From the NCBI GenBank assembly GCA_017630195.1, contig JAGBVS010000155.1, positions 1 through 55,797 of the forward strand: DNA of 55,797 nucleotides. Reading direction: 5' to 3'. The stretch is from Bacteroidales bacterium. GTDB taxonomy: Bacteria; Bacteroidota; Bacteroidia; Bacteroidales; F082. Made by a program: the position numbers and the translations under genes. The notes below the pieces were generated by a model that did not search any database, was not told where the DNA came from, and saw only the letters and a program-made list of their open reading frames with translations. This document shows, piece after piece, positions 1 through 7,100 of this stretch; position 1 is the first letter of the stretch, and every line of letters starts with the position of its first letter.

Positions 1-133
1 TATACAAGTCTATAATATGGATACCATTACGTTCCATGAAGATGTAAGGAGCCATGTTTGGATTCCACTTTCTTCTTAAGTGTCCAAAGTGACAACCTGC
101 ATCTAATAATTGTTCGAATGTTACTTGTGTCAT
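1..133 (-). CDS. rpsB: 30S ribosomal protein S2, 5' part only
   Basis: The minus-strand reading from the ATG at 131-133 gives [18 protein letters not shown], followed by a stretch containing RRKWNPNM and [14 protein letters not shown]. This is the conserved N-terminus of ribosomal protein S2, which helps build the 30S platform and anchors S1 where present. Only 44 codons lie in the window; the gene continues past its left edge. It lies 104 bp downstream of rpsI, in the common Bacteroidota order rplM-rpsI-rpsB (tsf would be expected next), so it is probably part of the rplM transcript. Longer frames overlapping this start on either strand are shadows. Confidence 0.93.
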   Translation of the reverse strand, partial: MTQVTFEQLLDAGCHFGHLRRKWNPNMAPYIFMERNGIHIIDLY

Positions 134-237
134 GTGTTAATTTTTTTAAATGTTTACTTTCACTGATGCAATCGCTGAGTAGCTTAATAGATCTCAACGA
201 TTTGGATGCTAAACACAAATGCTTGCCTTTTGATAGA

Positions 238-624
238 CTAACGTTTGCTGAATTGGAATTTCTTACGAGCTTTTGGCTGACCTGGTTTCTTACGTTCTAC
301 CATACGTGGGTCACGACGCATTAAACCTTTTGCCTTAAGGATTGGACGATATTCAGGATTGATTTCGCATAATGCACGGCTGATAGCTAAACGTAATGCT
401 TCTGCTTGGCCGTTGATACCACCACCGTCGAGATTAACTTTAATGTCGAATTGACCGAGTGTTTCTGTTAACATTAAAGGTTGTTCTACAACATAGTGAA
501 GGATACTTGTTGGGAAATATTCCTTATAGTCGCGCTTGTTAATCGTAATGCTTCCATTACCTGCTTTTACATATATACGTGCAACAGCAGTCTTTCTTCT
601 ACCTAAAGCGTTGATTACTTCCAT
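238..624 (-). CDS. rpsI: 30S ribosomal protein S9
   Basis: This 128-residue protein begins MEVINALGRRKTAVARIY and ends with a basic tail containing KPGQPKARKKFQFSKR. Both ends are diagnostic of bacterial S9, whose C-terminal tail reaches the P-site tRNA in the 30S head. Full length for the family. The start lies 5 bp downstream of the rplM stop, the universally conserved L13-S9 pair, so the two are certainly co-transcribed from the promoter upstream of rplM. No anomaly seen. Confidence 0.98.
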   Translation of the reverse strand: MEVINALGRRKTAVARIYVKAGNGSITINKRDYKEYFPTSILHYVVEQPLMLTETLGQFDIKVNLDGGGINGQAEALRLAISRALCEINPEYRPILKAKGLMRRDPRMVERKKPGQPKARKKFQFSKR

Positions 625-629
625 GATAA

Positions 630-1082
630 TTATTTGGTGTTGATTTTAAGTTCAATTGGTTGCTGTGCCTGATGTTTGTGGTCAGGACCTGCATAAACGT
701 ACAAATTGCGGAATATTGCATTTCCAAGAACTGTCTTTGGAAGCATTCCTTTGATAGCATGTTCAAGAACTGCGATTGGCTTTCTCTTCAATTGCTCTTC
801 TACAGTTCTGAATCTTTGTCCACCAGGATAACCTGTGTGGTGAACGTAAGTCTTTTCTGTTAATTTGTTGCCGGTGAGGACGACTTTCTCGGCATTGATA
901 ATTATGACATTGTCGCCACAATCACTGTGGGGAGTAAAGCATGTCTTCCTCTTACCTCTTAGGACCTGTGCTACTTCTGAAGCTAATCTACCCAGAACTT
1001 GGCCCTCAGCGTCAACGATGTACCATTTTTTGTTGGCGTTTTCTTTGTTGACACTAACTGTTTTGTAACTTAATGTATCCAT
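630..1082 (-). CDS. rplM: 50S ribosomal protein L13
   Basis: 150 residues. Recognised by KKWYIVDAEGQVLGRLAS near the N-terminus, the central HTGYPGG motif (around residues 82-88) and the KGMLPKTVLGNAIFRNLYVYAG segment typical of L13, an early-assembling 50S protein. It is the first gene of the L13-S9-S2 operon on the minus strand. About 60 bp upstream lies a Bacteroidota-type promoter (1144-1175), giving a short leader. The L13 leader can be an autoregulatory site in other bacteria, but no clear structure is visible here. Confidence 0.98.
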   Translation of the reverse strand: MDTLSYKTVSVNKENANKKWYIVDAEGQVLGRLASEVAQVLRGKRKTCFTPHSDCGDNVIIINAEKVVLTGNKLTEKTYVHHTGYPGGQRFRTVEEQLKRKPIAVLEHAIKGMLPKTVLGNAIFRNLYVYAGPDHKHQAQQPIELKINTK

Positions 1083-1143
1083 TTGATTAATAATAATTTA
1101 TGCTGTTAATTCAACATTTGTTTTCTATTCTGTAAAACAGGGT

Positions 1144-1175
1144 GCAAAATTAAAACTTTTTTTCTTATAAAACAA
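1144..1175 (-). promoter_or_regulatory. Promoter of rplM-rpsI-rpsB
   Basis: On the minus strand TTG (1175-1173) and TAATTTTG (1152-1145) are separated by 20 bp, matching the Bacteroidota primary-sigma consensus TTG-N19-21-TAnnTTTG. The inferred start is about 60 nt upstream of the rplM ATG. Confidence 0.75.
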
Positions 1176-1310
1176 TATGATAGAATATTTTTTTTAAAAA
1201 AACTCAAAATCTCAAAAACTCAAAATATAAGAATGATGAAAACTTGCTATTACGCCGAAATTTCTATGTTTCTAACTTTTGAATTTCTGGGATTCTAAGA
1301 TTCTGAATTT

Positions 1311-2219
1311 TTAAACTCTTGTCAATTTCTGGAAGCATTCTACAATGCTTGTCTCTTCTCTTTGCATGCTCTTTATAATGATGTTGTTGTTGAGCGCCCA
1401 TCGCATAAGGTCTTGCCTGATGTCTAAATCTGACTTCGATTCTAAAATCCATTGGTTGTCTTTGATGGCTTTGGCCTGTTTCAAACCAACAATGTTTCTT
1501 AACATTTCTATCGTGATATTGCCTTCAAATTCAACGACTAAAACATTGTCTGACTCTTTCGTGAGATTCTCTATATTGTCGTTGGCAACAACTACACCTT
1601 TATTAATAATAATAATCCTGTCGCAAAGCGCTTCAACTTCTTGCATGATGTGTGTCGATAGCAAAACGGTTTTCTCTTCGCCTAAATCTCTGATGAGGTT
1701 TCTGATGTCGATTAATTGGTTAGGGTCCAATCCTGATGTCGGCTCGTCTAAAATCAGCACCGACGGGTTGTGAATCATAGCTTGTGCCAAACCTACGCGT
1801 TGTCTGTAGCCTTTCGATAAGGCTCCGATTTTCTTGTGCATCTCAACGCCTAATCCTGTCATCTCTATCATCTCGTTGATGCGTTTGTTCAGCGCTTCTC
1901 CTTTAAGATGATGAATGCCGCCAACAAATCCTAAATATTCTTTAACATACATATCTAAATATAAAGGATTGTGCTCCGGTAAATATCCGACGCGCTTGCG
2001 CACTTCCATCGACTGCTCCCAGATGTCGTAGCCTTCAACGCTGACAGTGCCTTTGGTGGGTGGAATGAAACAGGTAATAATTTTCATCAATGTGGATTTT
2101 CCAGCTCCATTAGGACCTAATAATCCAACAATCTCTCCCTTGCCAATGTTTAGTGATACATCGTTGAGCGCCAACTGTGTATCGTATTGTTTCGTTACGT
2201 TTTGAACTATTATCGACAT
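1311..2219 (-). CDS. GldA-like ABC transporter ATP-binding protein
   Basis: 302-residue ABC ATPase. Walker A GPNGAGKS is at residues 35-42, followed by the GYLPEHNPLYLDMYVKEYL segment typical of the gliding-motility GldA/YadG-type subfamily, the signature LSKGYRQRVGLAQAM, and Walker B VLILDEPTSGLDP with a switch histidine (LLSTHIMQEVE). It would power an exporter or assembly complex with separate membrane subunits. In Flavobacteria those are GldF and GldG, but neither is next door, so a gliding role is only inferred by family. Monocistronic on the minus strand, with a TATTTTTG -7 element (2243-2236) close to the start. Confidence 0.85.
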   Translation of the reverse strand: MSIIVQNVTKQYDTQLALNDVSLNIGKGEIVGLLGPNGAGKSTLMKIITCFIPPTKGTVSVEGYDIWEQSMEVRKRVGYLPEHNPLYLDMYVKEYLGFVGGIHHLKGEALNKRINEMIEMTGLGVEMHKKIGALSKGYRQRVGLAQAMIHNPSVLILDEPTSGLDPNQLIDIRNLIRDLGEEKTVLLSTHIMQEVEALCDRIIIINKGVVVANDNIENLTKESDNVLVVEFEGNITIEMLRNIVGLKQAKAIKDNQWILESKSDLDIRQDLMRWALNNNIIIKSMQREETSIVECFQKLTRV

Positions 2220-2235
2220 GCTTATTTTATTTTTT

Positions 2236-2244
2236 GCAAAAATA
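2236..2244 (-). promoter_or_regulatory. Probable -7 element of the GldA-like gene
   Basis: GCAAAAATA on the plus strand reads TATTTTTGC on the minus strand, 17 bp ahead of the ATG. No good TTG was found 19-21 bp further upstream, so the call rests on the -7 box alone. Confidence 0.5.
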
Positions 2245-2288
2245 GTATTTTTCTATAAAAAATGCATACAGATTTGAAAAAACTGTTG

Positions 2289-2296
2289 TATCTTTG
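2289..2296 (+). promoter_or_regulatory. Probable -7 element of metK
   Basis: TATCTTTG followed by CA, ending 14 nt before the riboswitch P1 stem, so the RNA would begin a few bases before the aptamer. There is no consensus TTG at the expected distance; a TTTG at 2273-2276 is too close. Confidence 0.55.
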
Positions 2297-2309
2297 CACT
2301 CTCAAAAAC

Positions 2310-2360
2310 GTGGAAAGATTTGATTGATTGCAACCACAAGAAAAAAATGCTAAAACAATG
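2310..2360 (+). promoter_or_regulatory. SAM-II-type riboswitch aptamer in the metK leader
   Basis: The metK 5' UTR contains the hallmark order of the SAM-II aptamer. P1 is GTGG (2310-2313) paired with CCAC (2334-2337). Loop L1 contains GATTTG (2317-2322) and TTGCAA (2328-2333) directly before the P1 3' arm. An A-rich strand follows, then TGCTAAAA (2348-2355) and CAAT (2356-2359), which can pair with ATTG in L1 (2323-2326) to close the H-type pseudoknot. SAM-II is known from Alphaproteobacteria and Bacteroidota upstream of methionine and SAM genes. Its position before SAM synthetase implies product feedback. The element ends about 70 nt before the start codon and is followed by a T7 run. A competing hairpin between the A-rich strand (2338-2347) and 2361-2371 is possible. 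Confidence 0.83.
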
Positions 2361-2430
2361 TTTTTTTCCTTACTATTTCAATCTCAAACTCTCCGCAAAT
2401 TAATTTATTTAAAACAAAAATTTAATTTGT

Positions 2431-3720
2431 ATGGGTTATTACTTCACATCTGAATCGGTCTCAGAAGGTCATCCTGATAAAGTGGCCGATCAAATTTCTG
2501 ACGCAGTCTTAGACGAAATGCTTCGTCAAGATCCTGAATCTAAAGTCGCTTGCGAAACTATGGTGACGACAGGCCTCGCCGTAATCGCTGGAGAAGTCAA
2601 GTCTGATGGTTATGTTGATATTCAAAAGACCGCCCGTCGAGTAATCGAACGCATTGGCTACAACAAGGCAGAATATCAATTCGACAGCAAATCATGCGGT
2701 ATCATATCTGCAATTCACGAACAATCGCAAGACATCAACCGCGGCGTTGAACGTAATGTGGAAGAAGAACAAGGTGCCGGCGACCAAGGCATGATGTTCG
2801 GCTTCGCTTGCAAAGAAACAGATTCTTACATGCCTCTCACTATAGAGCTGTCGCATATCTTGTTGCACGAACTCTCACAGATCCGTCGCGAAGGCAAAAA
2901 AATGAAATATCTTCGCCCTGACGCTAAGTCACAGGTGACAGTAGAATACGGCCCTAATTGGAAACCTCTCCGCATCGACACTATCGTCATCTCAACTCAG
3001 CACGACGAGTTCCTCGACGATGACGAAGCTATGATTCGCACAATAGAACACGACGTAAGAACTATTCTCATTCCAAGAGTGAAGAAACTATTGCCTCAAC
3101 GCGTGAAGCTTCTTTTCAAGCCTGACATGAAACTTTTCGTCAATCCTACTGGCAAGTTCGTTATTGGCGGACCTCATGGTGATACAGGTCTCACAGGAAG
3201 AAAAATAATCGTCGATACTTACGGCGGTCGAGGCGCTCATGGCGGCGGCGCCTTCTCAGGTAAAGATTCTTCAAAGGTTGACCGCTCGGCAGCTTACGCA
3301 GCTCGTCATATAGCTAAAAATCTCGTGGCTTCCGGCGCCTGCGACGAAGCTCTCGTCCAGATAGCTTACGCTATCGGCGTGGCTCAACCTGTTGGCTTCT
3401 ATATCAATACTAACGGAACTTCACATGTTAAAGACGCTAACGGCAAGAAAATGAGCGACGCTGAAATGGCAGAAAGATTAAAAGGCATCTTCGACCTCCG
3501 TCCTTATTCAATAGTGAAAAGATTCGGCTTGAAGAATCCTATCTTCGAACCAACAGCTTCTTACGGTCACTTCGGACGCGACTGCAGAATGGAAAAAGTT
3601 GAAGTGTTCTACGAAGATAAAGATACCTTCAAAGAAGACGGCAAAATATACAAGAACGTAGAATTCTACGCTTGGGAAAAATTAGATGCAGTGGAAGATA
3701 TTAAAAAAGCTTTAGGATAA
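2431..3720 (+). CDS. metK: S-adenosylmethionine synthetase
   Basis: 429 residues. MetK converts methionine and ATP to SAM, pyrophosphate and phosphate in the cytoplasm. Visible signatures are [21 protein letters not shown] at the N-terminus (methionine and metal site), [12 protein letters not shown] (residues ~111-122), the [14 protein letters not shown] segment, and GGGAFSGKD with the P-loop-like glycine cluster. Length fits the Bacteroidota form (about 430). The start ATG follows the SAM-II leader, so expression is expected to fall when SAM is abundant. Transcribed alone, with a strong terminator at 3776-3828. Confidence 0.98.
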   Translation: MGYYFTSESVSEGHPDKVADQISDAVLDEMLRQDPESKVACETMVTTGLAVIAGEVKSDGYVDIQKTARRVIERIGYNKAEYQFDSKSCGIISAIHEQSQDINRGVERNVEEEQGAGDQGMMFGFACKETDSYMPLTIELSHILLHELSQIRREGKKMKYLRPDAKSQVTVEYGPNWKPLRIDTIVISTQHDEFLDDDEAMIRTIEHDVRTILIPRVKKLLPQRVKLLFKPDMKLFVNPTGKFVIGGPHGDTGLTGRKIIVDTYGGRGAHGGGAFSGKDSSKVDRSAAYAARHIAKNLVASGACDEALVQIAYAIGVAQPVGFYINTNGTSHVKDANGKKMSDAEMAERLKGIFDLRPYSIVKRFGLKNPIFEPTASYGHFGRDCRMEKVEVFYEDKDTFKEDGKIYKNVEFYAWEKLDAVEDIKKALG

Positions 3721-3775
3721 TTCATAATGCATAATTCATAATTCATAATCAAAAGGTTATGAGTTTAAAAATAGA

Positions 3776-3828
3776 GATGCTTCAATGATACCTTAAAAGG
3801 TTAACATACATTGAAGCGTCTTTTTTTT
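3776..3828 (+). terminator. Rho-independent terminator of metK
   Basis: A 12-bp stem, GATGCTTCAATG (3776-3787) with CATTGAAGCGTC (3809-3820), one G-U pair, then T8. The loop itself contains a small ACCT/AGGT hairpin. Confidence 0.9.
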
Positions 3829-3860
3829 GTTAGAGGTTCAGTGCCAATTTACTCGGTAAC

Positions 3861-3905
3861 CACAGATTACACAGATTGCACAGAATACACAGATTTTACA
3901 GATTT
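3861..3905. repeat. CACAGATT quasi-tandem word repeat
   Basis: About five degenerate copies of an 8-10 bp unit (CACAGATTA, CACAGATTG, CACAGAATA, CACAGATTTT, ACAGATTTC). One of many such intergenic arrays in this window. Confidence 0.75.
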
Positions 3906-3954
3906 CACCGCAACATCATGCACTTCAATATCCTCAAAATTTCCTTAAAAAAAA

Positions 3955-3986
3955 TTTGTTAAATAAATATAAAATACTTACATTTG
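3955..3986 (+). promoter_or_regulatory. Promoter of the 1937-residue adhesin gene
   Basis: TTTG (3955-3958), 20 bp, then TACATTTG (3979-3986). Matches the Bacteroidota consensus exactly, with a leader of about 130 nt. Confidence 0.8.
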
Positions 3987-4121
3987 CGAAGTAGAAAGTA
4001 TTTTATGCTATTTGATACTATCTCTGCTGTATTTATTTATTTTAATAATATAAACGTATGATTATTATACATGTAGGCTTGTGTCATATATAGTACATTG
4101 TGAAATTTAATAAATTATGAT

Positions 4122-7100
4122 ATGAAAAAGTTTTTACTTACTTTGATGTTGATGGTGATGTTTGCACCATTTGCATTGCATGCCGATGATATAGCCGGCA
4201 TGTCAAGGACTTCTTTTGCAAAGGATGAAGTCAGATCTTATACTAACTATTGGACTCCTGATGAAACAGTCTATCCAAACAATATGACTTTAACAGGCTT
4301 GGTTACGATTGATGATGAAATTCAAAATACCACTTCACTCGAAGTAGGTGCTTTTTGTGGCGAAGAACTCAGAGGAAGCTATAGATTACAATACATTCCG
4401 GCATTGGATAAGCATTTGGTGTTTTTGGTTATTTATGGCAATGATAATGATGAGATAACCTTCAAACTTTATGACCATGATTTGGGACAGGAGTTAGATT
4501 ATCAGATGTTGCCAGAAAGCGTTGTAAACTTTGAAGTTAATAAAGTTGAAGGGGATGCCGATTTTCCATTTGTAATTGCGTTTCAAGAAATAGAATACGC
4601 AACATCTTTCTTCTTCGATTTTAACGATGGCACAACAACAGGTTGGAGAGATATTGACCAAGATGGCGATGCTCACTCATGGTTTATCTCTGAATATGAT
4701 GGCGTAGGCGGAACACCATGTATCATGTCTGAAACTTATTCATTCAACGTCGGTGCATTCTATCCAGACAACTACTTCGTTACAACAGATGCATACCAAG
4801 TTGCTGCAGGCTCAAAATTAATATGGGATGTGAGACCATATGATGCCGTCTATTATAGTGACCACTATGCTGTTGTTGTTTCTACTGACAACGAAACATT
4901 CACAAATGTTTGGGAAGAAACTTTAACTTCTTTCAGTAATTTTGAACAAAGAATATTAGACCTCAGCGACTATGCTGGACAAAATATTTATATCGGTTTC
5001 CGTCACTACAACTGTAATGGTTCAAATGCTACGGCTGTTTTGATCGATAACGTTGAATTGTCGCAACATATAGCAATATCAGCAATCGTAAATCCTGAAG
5101 AAGCTGGTACAGTAAATGGTGCAGGAGTGTATCGAAATGGTGAAACAGCAACATTGATAGCTACGGCAAATGAAGGTTATCAATTTGTAAACTGGACTGA
5201 AAACGGAGAAATAGTTTCAGAAGATGCTGAATATTCTTTCGTAGTTGAAAGTGCGCGAGAATTGGTAGCTAACTTTGAACTGCAAACTTTCAATGTTACA
5301 GTGGTAATGCAACCAAATTTAAATTATGAACTACTCAACGAAGGTTTCGAAACAGGTCACTATGTACTTCCAGAAGGTTGGACAAACTATTCAGACCCAT
5401 CAACAGCACATACATGGGGTAACATCCAAGTACAAGGTTCTTTCTACAACTACATGGCATGTACAGGTGAATACTCAGCATTACAATTAGGCGGTTACGC
5501 TGACAATGGCTCATTGTACTACTTAGTAACTCCAGCTATCGACTTCTCATCAACATTGAACCCAACAATCAGCTTCAACTACATTTGTCCAACATGGGCA
5601 GGTGCATACAACAATGTATCTGTAAAATATGGTGACACACCAACAGGTCCTTGGACAACAGTTTGGGAAGGTGCAGAGGCTGAAGCATGGACAGAAGTTT
5701 CAGCAAGCTTAGCAGAATGTTCTGGTAAGATAGTTTACGTTGCATTCTGTGTTTTGGAAAACCAATCATGGGGCGCGGGTATAGACGATGTCGTTATCAC
5801 AAATCCATCTTGTGGATATATCACAGGATGTGGTTCATATCAATATGGCGAAACTGCAACATTGACAGCTACTGCAAATGATGGTTATCAATTTGTAAGC
5901 TGGACAGAAAGCGACACAATTGTTTCAACAGATGCAGAATATTCATTCACTGTTGAATCATCGAGAGAGTTTGTAGCTAACTTCGAAGAATTACCAGAAT
6001 ACGCTTCATATTTCTTTGATGATTTTAATGACCATAATTTTGATGGCTGGAGAACAATTGACCAAGATAGCGATGGCCATACTTGGAGAATTCCTAATAG
6101 AAAATCATATATTTTATCAGAATCGTATGACGATTCTAACAATGAGGAACTTGATCCAGATAACTATATTGTTACAACAGAACTTTATAAAATTACAGAA
6201 AAATCTGTCTTAGGCTGGCTTGTCATGCCATCAGACGATGAATATTATGAAGACCATTATGCTGTTGTCATTTCAACAGACAACGAAACATTTGATGTTA
6301 TTTGGGAAGAGACATTGACTTCTTTCAATGATTTTGAACAGAGAGTATTAAATCTCAACGAATATGCCGGACAGAACATTTATATAGGATTCCGTCATTA
6401 TAATTGTAACGGTTCAACAGCTGCAGGTGTTTTGATTGACGATGTTGAATTGTCTGCAATATATAATGTTACAGCTAATGTAAATCCTGAAGAAGCTGGT
6501 ACTGTAAACGGTGCAGGTTCATATCAATATGGCGGAACAGCAACATTGACAGCTACTGCAAATGTTGGTTGGCAATTTGTAAACTGGACAGAAAATGATG
6601 AAGTTGTTTCAGAAGATGCAGAATATTCTTTCGAGGTTACAGAAGATAGAGTGATAGTGGCTAATTTTATAATCGCTGTTTATAATGTTACAGCTATGCC
6701 AAATGATGAATTTGCGGGTACGGTAAGTGGAGCAGGAGAATTTTTATTTGGCGAAACAGCAACATTGACAGCAATAGCAAATGAAGGTTATTTGTTTGCC
6801 AACTGGACAGAAAACGACACAGTTGTTTCAGAAGATGCTGAATTTTCTTTCACAGTTACAATGAATAGAAATTTAGTGGCTAACTTTGAGCAAACAGTGT
6901 ATGAAACAGCATTCTTTGATGACTTCAACGACGGAAATATAGACGGCTGGAGATTATTCCAAAACGACAGTGATACAGAAAACTGGAAACCTGTTACTTC
7001 AGTAGGTATAGATGGCACTTCTTGTATTACTTCATATTCTTATAATGGTGCATATCTTCACCCTGATAACTATATAGTAACAAAATTGAAGTATGCAATA

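Larger units (their letters stand above)
3721..4121. other. Intergenic region between metK and the 1937-residue adhesin gene
   Basis: No gene. It holds a TAATTCA/TAATGCA word repeat (3721-3750), the metK terminator, a CACAGATT quasi-tandem repeat (3861-3905), the adhesin promoter (3955-3986) and a 130-nt AT-rich leader in which no fold was recognised. Confidence 0.7.

Noticed and set aside
1264..1452. Small minus-strand frame next to the GldA-like gene end
   Set aside because: Overlaps the GldA-like C-terminus in another frame and runs into intergenic word repeats; no recognisable product.
5330..5800. Insertion sequence or transposon inside the adhesin gene
   Set aside because: The inserted segment is an in-frame protein module with no terminal repeats or transposase; recombination with the paralogous gene explains it.
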